DNA from: Aegicerativicinus sediminis
GTDB lineage: Bacteria > Bacteroidota > Bacteroidia > Flavobacteriales > Flavobacteriaceae
Assembly: GCF_015476115.1 (NCBI RefSeq)
Contig: NZ_CP064295.1
Span: forward strand, 1,668,001-1,732,000
Length of the DNA stretch: 64,000 nt
Direction: 5' to 3'
Shown: piece by piece, positions 17,983-26,746 of the stretch
Layout: each line of letters starts with the position of its first letter
How positions within the stretch are numbered: the stretch's first letter is position 1
Made by a program: the position numbers and the translations under genes
The notes under the pieces: generated by a model
Database searches by the model: none
Told to the model about the DNA's origin: nothing
What the model saw: only the letters and a program-made list of their open reading frames with translations

Positions 17983-18530
17983 TAAAGATAAGGTTTAAAA
18001 GGAGTTTTAATATGTTCAATCCGTTCATATTAGAATTAATTTATTGTATTAGGAATCCACTAAATATAAGGCTTCATATGAAGTGATATAATTTAATTCA
18101 GTCGTTTTAAGTGAGGTGGCCATAAGAACTATTGGTGATTAAATAAATGGATTTTTACACAAACGATTGCGTAATTTTTTAATGAATATGCTGCTAGATT
18201 TTTAATACAGTACATAATATTGGAAATTTAAATGGCTATAAACCCTAATAAAACTAATCGGAGGTACATTCGACACTGCCTAATGCGATAATATTGAGTA
18301 ATAGATACTGACAAGGTTAAAGCCCTAAAATGAATTATTGTTAGTGTTTCCCATATTTTAAAAAAATGGTCTACTAATATACTAATTATTGTTGCTAGTT
18401 ACTAGGGCGTTTTTGAAGATCCTATGTAACACTTTTCGAACTGGATGTGATTTAGATTTATTTCGACTTTCAAGTTTTTTAACCTGTATTTTCCCTTGAA
18501 TCCGAAAATGAATTTGCACCTGTTTCAAAT
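17983..18530. other. 548-base gene-free region upstream of the DUF1080 operon
   Basis: AT-rich and with no convincing reading frame on either strand. It should hold the promoter of the seven-gene - strand operon, but no clear TAnnTTTG box was found upstream of the start. The one structured element seen is the 16-base LacI-family-like operator at 18157-18172. Confidence 0.6.
18157..18172. promoter_or_regulatory. LacI-family operator-like site
   Basis: On the - strand it reads ACGCAATCGTTTGTGT. It differs from the PurR/LacI-family consensus ACGCAAACGTTTGCGT at two of 16 positions and keeps the central CG. It lies roughly 185-220 bases upstream of the DUF1080 gene start. A LacI regulator is encoded at 56442-57470 in this window, but no link between the two is shown. 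Confidence 0.4.
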
Positions 18531-18560
18531 AAAAAAAAGCCAAGCATTTCTACTTGGCTT
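18531..18560 (-). terminator. Intrinsic terminator of the tRNA-Pro gene
   Basis: On the - strand AAGCCAAG pairs with CTTGGCTT across an 8-base loop, an 8-bp stem followed by a run of T (the A-run at 18531-18538 on the + strand). It lies 5 bases after the encoded CCA of the tRNA. Confidence 0.9.
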
Positions 18561-18564
18561 TCCT

Positions 18565-18641
18565 TGGTCGGGATGACTGGATTCGAACCAGCGACCCCTA
18601 GCACCCCATGCTAGTACGCTACCAGGCTGCGCTACATCCCG
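18565..18641 (-). tRNA. tRNA-Pro (anticodon GGG)
   Basis: A complete cloverleaf on the - strand. The acceptor stem is CGGGATG paired with CATCCCG, the discriminator is A, and the 3' CCA is encoded. The D arm is GCGCAGCCTGGTAGCGT; the anticodon stem CTAGC/GCTAG encloses the loop ATGGGGT, giving anticodon GGG with G37, as expected for proline. The T loop is GGTTCGAATCC. The length is 77 bases including CCA. It reads proline codons CCC and CCU. Confidence 0.97.
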
Positions 18642-18667
18642 AATATTTCCTTCTAGGAAATGGACGG

Positions 18668-18702
18668 CAAATTTAAATATTTTAAAATGATAAATAGGCA
18701 AG
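18668..18702 (-). promoter_or_regulatory. Promoter candidate for tRNA-Pro
   Basis: On the - strand, TAAATTTG (18675 to 18668) matches the Bacteroidota -7 element TAnnTTTG. A CTTG (18702-18699), one mismatch from the -33 element TTTG, lies 23 bases upstream. The predicted start of transcription is about 20 bases before the tRNA 5' end. Confidence 0.5.
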
Positions 18703-18730
18703 GAATGGAGGTATATTTCAATATAACATT

Positions 18731-20086
18731 CTATTGCGCTGCGGTAGGCACTCCAGCCTTTTCACCAATAATAACTTCTTCCATGATTACATTTTTTGTG
18801 TTGGTTATGGTCACTCCATTTGTTGCTGTTTCAACAGTAATGTTTTTTAAAAGTAAATTTTCAACCTTACTAGTAGGATATCCTTCAATTACAATTGCAG
18901 TATTACTGGAGGTAAGGCAATGGACATTTTCAATTACCACATCAGAAATCTTTGAGGCATGCTTGCCGCTTCCTTCACCATGGTAGTTGGCAGTCATATA
19001 TAAACAATCTTCAGTATCTAATAGTTTTAGGTTTTTAATAAATATATCTTTTATATAGCCACCTCTGTCTGAATTCGTTTTGAAATAAATGCCCCTTTTT
19101 AAGTAGCCAGATGCTACATTGTCAACTACAAAAACATTTCTAACTCCTGCCGACATTTCACTGCCAATCACTAGCGCATGAAGCCCCTTAAACTTACAAT
19201 TTCTTATAACCACATTTTCAGTTGGAGTCTTATGGTTATTTCTACCTTCTGTATCCCTACCAGCTTTAATGGCGATATTATCATCTCCATTATTAAAATC
19301 TACTCCCTCGATCAGTACATTACTGCTATATTCCAAATCAATGCCGTCGTTATTCTTATTCTGGGCATCAAATGAAATGTTTTTAATGGTAATATTATTC
19401 GATCTTAGCATATGTAGGCACCAAAAGGGAGAATCCTCAATTCTAATTCCTTCCACAAGAATATTAGAACAATTAAAAAACTGAACCAACTGTGGTCTTA
19501 AAAAGTGATCTTTTCCAAATTGCCGATCTTCAATAGCTATATCATTGTGGTTCATTGTCCGGCTCAACTCTTGGTCTGCAGCTTGAATTTCTTTCCAGTC
19601 TGGCCAATTTATATGACCTTCTCCATCAATTATCCCTTTTCCAGTGATGGCTACATTATTCAATCCATATCCATAAATAAAGGGACTGTAATTATACAAA
19701 AAGGTTCCTTCCCAACTTGTTTTAACTGTAGGTAAATAATCATCTGGGTTAGACCCGAATTTAAGAATACTTCCCGTTTCTAAATGAAGATTTAGATTAC
19801 TAACCAAATGGATTGGACCATTAATCAGATAAATACCTTTTGGAACAATTAATGTTCCCCCTCCCTTTTGATCAATTTTTTTTAATGCCTTAGTAAATGC
19901 TTTGTGACAGTTTTTTTCGCCGTCACCTTTGGCTCCAAAATTTAAAATATTCACTTCGAAATCTCGAAATTTTGGTTCTTCGATTGATGCAACAATTTTT
20001 TTAATTGAATATTCAATTTCCAAATTGTTTTGACCAAATAAAGGGGAGATGAAAAAAAGACAAATTAATAGTTTGAAATAATGCAT
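18731..20086 (-). CDS. Secreted GH28 polygalacturonase-like beta-helix enzyme
   Basis: A 451-residue protein with a signal peptide ending at LFGQ. The N-terminal pectate-lyase-type fold begins NFGAKGDGEKN. The right-handed beta-helix has the GH28 catalytic motifs NNDGID, GDDNIAIKAG, LHALVIGSEMS (with the conserved His) and YFKTNSDRGG. GH28 enzymes hydrolyse polygalacturonan or other uronan or rhamnogalacturonan bonds, by inversion. It lies upstream of the tRNA and separate from the carbohydrate operon, but in the same orientation and 750 bases upstream of it. A pectin- or uronan-containing substrate fits the neighbouring arabinosidases. Confidence 0.87.
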   Translation of the reverse strand: MHYFKLLICLFFISPLFGQNNLEIEYSIKKIVASIEEPKFRDFEVNILNFGAKGDGEKNCHKAFTKALKKIDQKGGGTLIVPKGIYLINGPIHLVSNLNLHLETGSILKFGSNPDDYLPTVKTSWEGTFLYNYSPFIYGYGLNNVAITGKGIIDGEGHINWPDWKEIQAADQELSRTMNHNDIAIEDRQFGKDHFLRPQLVQFFNCSNILVEGIRIEDSPFWCLHMLRSNNITIKNISFDAQNKNNDGIDLEYSSNVLIEGVDFNNGDDNIAIKAGRDTEGRNNHKTPTENVVIRNCKFKGLHALVIGSEMSAGVRNVFVVDNVASGYLKRGIYFKTNSDRGGYIKDIFIKNLKLLDTEDCLYMTANYHGEGSGKHASKISDVVIENVHCLTSSNTAIVIEGYPTSKVENLLLKNITVETATNGVTITNTKNVIMEEVIIGEKAGVPTAAQ

Positions 20087-20180
20087 TTTCTGAGGAAATT
20101 TTAAAAGTGGTTTAAAAATAGGGATTTAATAAAATACGATTGGCTAATTCTACATGCCTCGAAAATATTTCGGACTAATA

Positions 20181-20209
20181 ATAAAGATAAAGCCGGGAAA
20201 TTCCCGGCT
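20181..20209 (-). terminator. Intrinsic terminator of the outer-membrane protein gene
   Basis: AGCCGGGAA (20191-20199) pairs with TTCCCGGCT (20201-20209), a GC-rich 9-bp stem. On the - strand it is followed by TTATCTTTATTA (20190 to 20179). It sits 32 bases after the stop of the - strand barrel gene. Confidence 0.85.
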
Positions 20210-20240
20210 TCAATATATATAGTAAGTAGAAAAGGGGGTA

Positions 20241-20837
20241 TTAAAATTTATAGGCCAAACCAACCTGAAGGGTGGTGTTTTTGATATCTATCGATCCACC
20301 TAATGGCCCATCGTAACGGTCTGTTAATGGAATTGCATATCGCGCCTGAACTAAAAATTTATCATTGATGTCATAACCTAATCCGAAAGCTAGATCGAAA
20401 GCAGTACTTTTAATCATATCGGCTACATTAAGATCAGTTCCAATAATATCCTCAATATCCCTTAAATTATCTTTAATCTCACCTAGGTTAGAAGAATAAT
20501 TGAACTGTGGGCCAAGTTGTAAGTTTAATCCTGGTGTAACATAATATTTGGCCAATACGGGGACATAGAAAAATTCTAAATCTCCGGTTTTCCCATAAGT
20601 AGCTTCAGGTTGGATGTGGAAAGATTCCCCCAAAGGCAAATCAGCCAAAAGGCCCACGTAAAATCCTGTCTCATTAATTGCATCTATATTAGCAATGTCA
20701 AAACCTAGGGCACCAATTTTTATATCCGCATTTGTATTTAGCAAACCACCGGTAATACCAAAGGAAGCCTGTTGCTGGGCTTGTATCGTTGTGAAAGTTG
20801 TTATCGTAAACACGAAAAGAGTAATCCATTTTTTCAT
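20241..20837 (-). CDS. Outer-membrane beta-barrel (porin-family) protein
   Basis: A 198-residue protein with a clear signal peptide (MKKWITLFVFTITTFTTIQAQ) followed by alternating polar and apolar strands. Features include FGITGG, FYVGLLADLPLG, FHIQPEATYG, LNLQLGPQFNY and the C-terminal strand LQVGLAYKF ending in Phe, which is the outer-membrane sorting signal. The fold is that of small 8-strand barrels (OmpW/PorT-like outer membrane beta-barrel). Its ligand is not known. It stands alone with a terminator and has no SusC/SusD partner, so a general structural or small-molecule role is more likely than glycan import. Confidence 0.75.
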   Translation of the reverse strand: MKKWITLFVFTITTFTTIQAQQQASFGITGGLLNTNADIKIGALGFDIANIDAINETGFYVGLLADLPLGESFHIQPEATYGKTGDLEFFYVPVLAKYYVTPGLNLQLGPQFNYSSNLGEIKDNLRDIEDIIGTDLNVADMIKSTAFDLAFGLGYDINDKFLVQARYAIPLTDRYDGPLGGSIDIKNTTLQVGLAYKF

Positions 20838-21098
20838 AATACTTGCATTTTAAAGTCACATCCCAAGTTTTGTTTGGGAATAGATTTGGTTTATATGCCA
20901 GATTATTTCAAAAACGAGACCAAATATTATTAAAAATGGCAAGTGTTCTGATTACATTTTTTGTAAATAGTTGAAATACAGAGTGCTGTGATCTAAAAAA
21001 AATTTAAAAATTTTTCAATTATATGGTGGATCTACAATTATTTGTTCTGAAGTTTAGCCAAAGCTCTAACCGAAATTAAAAAATTAGCTTAGCTTTTT

Positions 21099-22904
21099 TT
21101 AGAGAATATTAACCCTTATTCGTTTCCAAAGTTTTACTAATAATAAGGCAGAAATAATCGCAATTCCAGTTATAACCAGGGCTTTGGTATATTCACCGTA
21201 GATATAATAGCCTGTAGCAAAAAGGCAACTATAAATTAGGATGCATCCCGCAAGCATTGCGGAAATTCCAGCTGGAACTGTCCATTGCTTTTTGATCGTA
21301 TCTTCAGAAAAGTGTTCTAATTTGGAAATTATTTTGGCCCAACCTGGCCCACCGGGGGTGGTCTTATTGTAAAAAGACACTAGGGTTTCCTCAGATTCTG
21401 GTTTTGTTATAAAGGTCACTGTTAACCATGCTAAAGTTGTGATGGCAACTACAAAAATATACTCGGACCAATCTGGGAAAATGCCTGAGTCAGGATTAAA
21501 TAAATAGGATCCTATCGGTGTTAATTTGAGGATTATAGAAACAATCCCTGAAACAAACATAGCGGTAATTTCACTCCAAGCATTAATACGCCACCAAAAC
21601 CATCTCAGAATAAAAATAAGTCCTGTACCTGCTCCAAAAACTAATAATACCTCAAATAGCTGTAAAGCATTTTGCAGTGCTAAGGCTAACAACGCACTTA
21701 AAATCATTAGACCAACTGTTGATAATCTACCAACTCTTACCAATTCTTTTTCGTCAGCATTTTTATTTATATGTTGCCTATAGAAATCATAAACAATATA
21801 AGATGACCCCCAATTTAATTGTGTGGAAATCGTAGACATATAGGCTGCCACAAGCGATGCCAATACTAGGCCTAAAAGCCCTGTTGGTAATTTGGTTAAC
21901 ATGGCCGAATAGGCTAAATCATGGCCTAGTTTATCTTCGGGAATTCCTGGAAATGCCTCATGAATACTAGCAATATCTGGAAAAACAACTAACGATGCCA
22001 GTGCTACGATAATCCAAGGCCATGGTCTTAAAGCATAATGCAAAATATTGAAAAAGAATGTTGCTCCTATGGCATGATTTTCATTTTTGGAGGCTAACAT
22101 ACGCTGAGCAATGTAACCGCCTCCACCGGGTTCCGCACCAGGATACCAAGAACTCCACCACTGAACTGCTAATGGTATTATTAGTAGCATTAACCAAGCT
22201 TTGGTATCGCTTATTTGTGGTAGAATTGATAGTTTCTCTTGTATCGCCTCATTATTAACTAGAGATTTTATTCCTCCTACTTCTGGAAGATTTACCAAAT
22301 AATACGCGGCGCCTATTGCACCTGCCATAGCAACAAAGAAGAGTAAAAAATCGGTATATACCACACCCTTAAATCCACCAACAGCACTAAAAATAACTGT
22401 TATAATACCCGCGTAAACTACCGTTTCCCATGGCTGCAGGCCTAACATTATACTTCCAATTTTTATCGCGGCTAGGGTCACTGATGCCATGGTAATCATA
22501 TTAAAAATGACTCCTAGATAAACAGCTCTAAACCCCCTTAAGAATTTGGCTGGCCTTCCGCCATATCTCAGTTCATAAAATTCCAAATCGGTATTTACAC
22601 CAGATTTGCGCCAAAGTTTGGCGTACACAAATACCGTCAATAAACCAGTTAACAAAAACACCCACCATACCCAATTACCTGCGACTCCATTATTTCTTAC
22701 AATATCGGTTACTAAGTTTGGTGTATCGGTAGAAAATGTAGTGGCAACCATTGACATCCCTAATAACCACCAAGGCATAGACCTTCCGGATAAAAAATAT
22801 TCTGAGCTGTTTTTGCCTGAAGATTTTGAAACGTAGAGCCCAATACCTAGAGTTATTGCAAAGAACCCAAATATGATTATGTAGTCGATTAGTTGTAAAG
22901 TCAT
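21099..22904 (-). CDS. Sodium:solute symporter (SSS family)
   Basis: A 601-residue inner-membrane permease with about 13-14 predicted helices. The start MTLQLIDYIIIFGFF and the helix-loop GKNSSEYFLSGRSMPWWLLGMSMVA contain the SSS signature, and SVVATTF-like and GLVLASLVAAYMSTISTQLNWGSS segments form the sodium-site helix 8 (AAYMSTIST). SSS members import sugars, amino acids or organic acids with sodium. It neighbours GH28 and the glycosidase operon, so uptake of a released sugar is plausible, and no SusC/SusD transporter is present in the window. The substrate is not fixed by sequence. Confidence 0.88.
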   Translation of the reverse strand: MTLQLIDYIIIFGFFAITLGIGLYVSKSSGKNSSEYFLSGRSMPWWLLGMSMVATTFSTDTPNLVTDIVRNNGVAGNWVWWVFLLTGLLTVFVYAKLWRKSGVNTDLEFYELRYGGRPAKFLRGFRAVYLGVIFNMITMASVTLAAIKIGSIMLGLQPWETVVYAGIITVIFSAVGGFKGVVYTDFLLFFVAMAGAIGAAYYLVNLPEVGGIKSLVNNEAIQEKLSILPQISDTKAWLMLLIIPLAVQWWSSWYPGAEPGGGGYIAQRMLASKNENHAIGATFFFNILHYALRPWPWIIVALASLVVFPDIASIHEAFPGIPEDKLGHDLAYSAMLTKLPTGLLGLVLASLVAAYMSTISTQLNWGSSYIVYDFYRQHINKNADEKELVRVGRLSTVGLMILSALLALALQNALQLFEVLLVFGAGTGLIFILRWFWWRINAWSEITAMFVSGIVSIILKLTPIGSYLFNPDSGIFPDWSEYIFVVAITTLAWLTVTFITKPESEETLVSFYNKTTPGGPGWAKIISKLEHFSEDTIKKQWTVPAGISAMLAGCILIYSCLFATGYYIYGEYTKALVITGIAIISALLLVKLWKRIRVNIL

Positions 22905-23082
22905 TAGAATAAGCTAGTTATATTAATATTCGGAAATTGTCTTTCTGAACAAGAGCTAAATTTACATTTTTATTGAAAATTGTAGCCTTTAAACATCTTT
23001 TTCTAACAAATTTGAATTTTAAAGTAAACAGTATCTTTTTTTTGGTAATCTCTGGTACGATGTAAGCTAAAATGAACAAACA

Positions 23083-23116
23083 TTTCAAGGCCAATTAATT
23101 TTGTTTTATATCTTTG
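23083..23116 (+). promoter_or_regulatory. Promoter candidate for the SAM-riboswitch transcript
   Basis: TATCTTTG (23109-23116) matches TAnnTTTG, the Bacteroidota -7 element. TTTC (23083-23086), one mismatch from TTTG, lies 22 bases upstream. Transcription would start near 23123, about 20 bases ahead of the SAM-I aptamer. Confidence 0.5.
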
Positions 23117-23144
23117 CGCATTAAGTTCAAAAAATTACTGAAAC

Positions 23145-23248
23145 GTTATCAAGAAAGGTGGAGGGAATAGACCCTTTGAAACCTTAGCAACCCTTTTTAG
23201 TAATAGAAAGAAGGTGCTACATTCTACCAGTAAACTGGGAAAGATAGC
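23145..23248 (+). ncRNA. SAM-I (S-box) riboswitch aptamer
   Basis: The P1 helix is GTTATC (23145-23150) with GATAGC (23243-23248). The S-box core is present in order: ATCAAGAAAGGTGGAGGGA, then GACCC, TTTGAAACC and TAGCAACCC, followed by a CCAGTAAACTGG hairpin (P4). This is the standard SAM-I layout and it precedes a methionine-branch gene. SAM binding should repress expression of the downstream MetX fusion. The downstream expression platform is given as a separate feature. Confidence 0.93.
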
Positions 23249-23273
23249 AAAAGGACTCACCTTATAGGTAGAA

Positions 23274-23316
23274 CACTTTTCTGATGACAGTTTTTTAATT
23301 ACATTATAGAAAAGTG
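23274..23316 (+). promoter_or_regulatory. Expression platform: start-codon-sequestering hairpin
   Basis: CACTTTTCT (23274-23282) is perfectly complementary to AGAAAAGTG (23308-23316), which contains the GTG start codon at 23314-23316. The 9-bp helix would block translation. GGTAGAA (23267-23273), directly before it, can pair with TTCTACC (23222-23228), which includes two bases of the aptamer P4 stem. This offers a competing fold in the SAM-free state. No T-run terminator follows, so control of translation is inferred. Confidence 0.6.
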
Positions 23317-26300
23317 AAAGACCAATTGCAGCATTTAGTTATTTCCGATTATACCACTCTAAATGGAGTGGATTTACAGAATATTCCATTAAGTTACCAA
23401 ACCTTCGGTCAAGAATTAGGAACCGCCCCAATTGTTCTTGTTAACCATGCCTTAACTGGAAACAGTAATGTTGCCGGACAAAATGGTTGGTGGAATAGTA
23501 TAATTGGTGAGGAAAAAGTTATAGACACAAAGCGTTATTCCATTTTAAGTTTTAACATCCCTGGTAATGGTTATGATGGTTATGTTATTGATAATTATGA
23601 AGATTTTGTGGCACGTGATGTAGCTAGAATATTTATCGAGGGTTTAAAACAATTAGGAATTTCAAAATTATTTGCGATTATAGGAGGCTCGCTTGGTGGT
23701 GGTATTGCATGGGAAATGGCAGTGCTTCAACCAAAATTGGCTGAACATCTTATCCCGGTAGCTACTGATTGGAAGGCTACGGATTGGTTGATTGCTAATT
23801 GCCATATCCAACAGCAATTCCTATTAAATTCAAAAAATCCGGTTAACGATGCAAGGATGCATGCTATGTTATGTTATCGTACTCCTGTTTCGTTTAATGA
23901 GCGTTTTAACCGTACAAAAAATGACGAGTTACAGGTATTCAATGTTCAAAGTTGGTTGATGCATCATGGTAAGAAACTTCAGGAACGTTTCCAGTTATCT
24001 GCATACAAATTGATGAATCAGCTTTTAGCTACCATTGATGTTACTAAGTGGAGGGATGGAGATATTCAAGTTTTAGATGCCATTGAATCACACATTCACA
24101 TTATTGGCGTTGATTCTGACATGTTTTTTAGTGCCGAGGAAAACCGAAAAACCCATAAACAACTGGCGCTTTCAAATCCGAATATAACGTATCATGAAAT
24201 TCATTCAGATCATGGGCATGATGCATTCTTAATAGAATTTGATCAGTTGGAACATATTTTATTACCAATTTTCAAACCTGAAATCGCCTCTGAGCATATA
24301 AAGGTTTTAAAGTTTGGCGGAAAATCTTTAGCGAATGGGGATGGAATAAATCAAGTGGTTTCTATCATCAAATCGAAACACGAATTGAATGATAAGTTGG
24401 TAGTAGTCGTTTCTGCTAGGGGAAAAACTACCGACGATTTACTGCAATTGATTTATAGAGCTGAAAAAGGGGAAAACTATCAAAAGGCATTAGGTGACCT
24501 TATCAATAATCAAAAACTCGATGAAGTAACTTTTGATGTTTCAAGCGAGAAACACACATTGGAAAGACTTTTAAAAGGTGTGGAAGCCTTAGGATATTGT
24601 ACTCCCAGAACGAAAGATGAAATCCTCGCCCAAGGGGAATTATTCTCCATCAAAGCAATTTCTTCATTATTGAATTCAAGAAAAATTCCTGCTAATGCGA
24701 TTGATTCAAGAGAAATAATTAAGACCAACTCAGATTTTGGTGATGCTCAGCCTTTATATGCTGTTTCCAAGGAATTAACAATGAAGGCAATTAAAAATGG
24801 CCCATCTGATATTGTTTATGTGGTTTCTGGATTTATAGGTTCCGATTTAGATGGAACTACAACTACCTTGGGGAGAAATGGAAGTAATTATACAGCAGCC
24901 TTATTGGCTAATTATCTCGAGGCGGAAGAATTACAAAACTTCACTCATGTTGATGGAATTTTCACTGCAAATCCGGAAGTGGTGAAGAATGCAAAAAAAA
25001 TTGAGCAATTAACATTTGATGAAGCCAATGAAATTGCCCATTTCGGTGCAGAAATTTTACATGCAAAAACCATTATCCCATTGATTGAAAAAAATATCAA
25101 TCTAAGGATTTTAAACACCTATAACCCTGATGATAGCGGTACGTTGATAACTTCTGAAGGAAATGGTAAAGGAATGAAATCTATTTCAGCAATGGGTAAC
25201 AGGGCGCTGGTGCAAATAGAAGGACGTGGGCTTATGGGTAAAGCCGGAATCGATGAGCGAATTTTTAGAGCTTTAGGTCAGAAAGGCATTAGCGTTAGTA
25301 TAATATCGCAAGGTTCTTCTGAAAGAGGGATAGGTGTGGTTGTCGATGCAAGTGAAAGTGAAAAGGCCCAGAAGGCCTTGAAGCAGGAATTTTCTAAGGA
25401 ATTGGAGGATAACGATGTAAATAAAATTGCGGTATTGGATGGTGTGGCTGTTGTTTCACTCATCGGACAGGATTTAAGTTCATTCCATCGACCTTATAGC
25501 GCCCTGGTCAAGAACGAAATTGTCCCAATTCTCTTTAATAATACTGTTACAGGAAAGAATGTGAGTATAGTAGTTAAAGAAAAAGATGCCAAGAAAGCAG
25601 TTAATGTAATCCATGGAGAACTTTTTGGCGTGGCCAAAGTTATTAATTTAGTGATTTTTGGAAAAGGCACTGTAGGGAATGTCCTAATTGATCAGATTAT
25701 TTCATCCGCTAAAGACATCGAAACTAGAAAGAATATTGAATTGAAAATTGTTGGAGTTACTAGCTCGAGAAAAATGTACTTGTCAGATGGTGGATTGACT
25801 GAAAATTGGTCTCAAAATTTTGATAAGAAGAGTGAGCTTTTTTCGTTGGAAAATATCATTTCTTATTGTAAACAAAACCATTTGGTAAATTTAGTTGCTG
25901 TTGATGTTACCTCAGGTTCCGACTTTTCTAATCAGTATGAAACCTTAATTGAAAACGGATTTAATATTATATCAGCAAACAAGGTTGCAAATACGAAAAG
26001 TCTAGACTTTTATCATCAGCTTAGGGAGACATTGAAAAAACACAAAAAGAACTTTTTGTATGAAACTAACGTCGGTGCAGGTTTACCTTTAATTGATACA
26101 ATTAGACTTTTGCATTTGTCTGGTGAAAATATAACACGTATAAGAGGCGTATTTTCTGGAACCTTAAGCTATTTATTCAACAGGTATTCGTTAGAGAACA
26201 AATCATTTTCATCTATTTTGAAGGATGCTATTGAATTAGGGTTAACAGAGCCAGACCCACGTGATGACCTGGGTGGTGTTGATGTTGCCAGAAAACTCCT

Positions 26301-26718
26301 CATTTTGGCCAGAGAACTCGATTTACATAATGAAATGGAAGATGTTTTTATTGAAGACCTTATCCCTAACGATATTAAGTCTCTATCTAAAGAAGAGTTT
26401 TTGATATCCTTGAATAAGCTGGATTCTGTATTTGCCAATAGAAAATCTGGTTTAGGACTTAATCAGGTATTGAGATATGTTGGGGATTTAAGTGGTGATT
26501 TATCCTTGGATGATGGAGCAAATTTGGAGGTTAAATTAATATCCATAGAAAAAGATACGCCCCTAGGATCGTTAAGGAATGCAGATTCCATATTTGAAAT
26601 ATATACAGAATCCTATGGAGAACAGCCTTTGGTTATCCAGGGTGCCGGTGCCGGTGCAAATGTCACTGCAAGAGGTGTCTTCGGCGATATTTTAAAATTG
26701 GCCGAGAAAGCAGATTGA
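23314..26718 (+). CDS. metX-thrA: Homoserine O-acetyltransferase-aspartokinase-homoserine dehydrogenase fusion
   Basis: A 1134-residue triple fusion. Residues 1 to about 327 are a MetX-type alpha/beta hydrolase with HALTGNS, nucleophile Ser126 (GGSLGGG), an Asp near 267 and His302 (GHDAF). Residues about 328-610 are an aspartokinase beginning LKFGGKS, which departs from the usual KFGGTS. Residues about 615-770 hold ACT regulatory domains, and about 775-1134 are homoserine dehydrogenase with IFGKGTVGN, VDVTSG and GGVDVARK. The enzyme would run aspartate phosphorylation, reduction to homoserine and its acetylation for methionine on one chain. Translation starts with GTG covered by the SAM-I riboswitch hairpin, so SAM controls the entry flux. 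Similar fusions are known in Flavobacteriia. Confidence 0.95.
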   Translation: MKDQLQHLVISDYTTLNGVDLQNIPLSYQTFGQELGTAPIVLVNHALTGNSNVAGQNGWWNSIIGEEKVIDTKRYSILSFNIPGNGYDGYVIDNYEDFVARDVARIFIEGLKQLGISKLFAIIGGSLGGGIAWEMAVLQPKLAEHLIPVATDWKATDWLIANCHIQQQFLLNSKNPVNDARMHAMLCYRTPVSFNERFNRTKNDELQVFNVQSWLMHHGKKLQERFQLSAYKLMNQLLATIDVTKWRDGDIQVLDAIESHIHIIGVDSDMFFSAEENRKTHKQLALSNPNITYHEIHSDHGHDAFLIEFDQLEHILLPIFKPEIASEHIKVLKFGGKSLANGDGINQVVSIIKSKHELNDKLVVVVSARGKTTDDLLQLIYRAEKGENYQKALGDLINNQKLDEVTFDVSSEKHTLERLLKGVEALGYCTPRTKDEILAQGELFSIKAISSLLNSRKIPANAIDSREIIKTNSDFGDAQPLYAVSKELTMKAIKNGPSDIVYVVSGFIGSDLDGTTTTLGRNGSNYTAALLANYLEAEELQNFTHVDGIFTANPEVVKNAKKIEQLTFDEANEIAHFGAEILHAKTIIPLIEKNINLRILNTYNPDDSGTLITSEGNGKGMKSISAMGNRALVQIEGRGLMGKAGIDERIFRALGQKGISVSIISQGSSERGIGVVVDASESEKAQKALKQEFSKELEDNDVNKIAVLDGVAVVSLIGQDLSSFHRPYSALVKNEIVPILFNNTVTGKNVSIVVKEKDAKKAVNVIHGELFGVAKVINLVIFGKGTVGNVLIDQIISSAKDIETRKNIELKIVGVTSSRKMYLSDGGLTENWSQNFDKKSELFSLENIISYCKQNHLVNLVAVDVTSGSDFSNQYETLIENGFNIISANKVANTKSLDFYHQLRETLKKHKKNFLYETNVGAGLPLIDTIRLLHLSGENITRIRGVFSGTLSYLFNRYSLENKSFSSILKDAIELGLTEPDPRDDLGGVDVARKLLILARELDLHNEMEDVFIEDLIPNDIKSLSKEEFLISLNKLDSVFANRKSGLGLNQVLRYVGDLSGDLSLDDGANLEVKLISIEKDTPLGSLRNADSIFEIYTESYGEQPLVIQGAGAGANVTARGVFGDILKLAEKAD

Positions 26719-26746
26719 AATGATATTTAAATCATTAAAAAGATAG

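Noticed and set aside
23314-26718. The MetX-kinase-dehydrogenase fusion as an assembly or frameshift artefact
   Set aside because: The frame is continuous with no stop or out-of-frame junction, each domain has intact active-site motifs, and such fusions are known in relatives.
26719-26746. Terminator between the aspartokinase fusion and GH109 gene
   Set aside because: AATGAT (26719-26724) and ATCATT (26731-26736) can pair, but the stem is six AT-rich base pairs and lacks GC; too weak to call.
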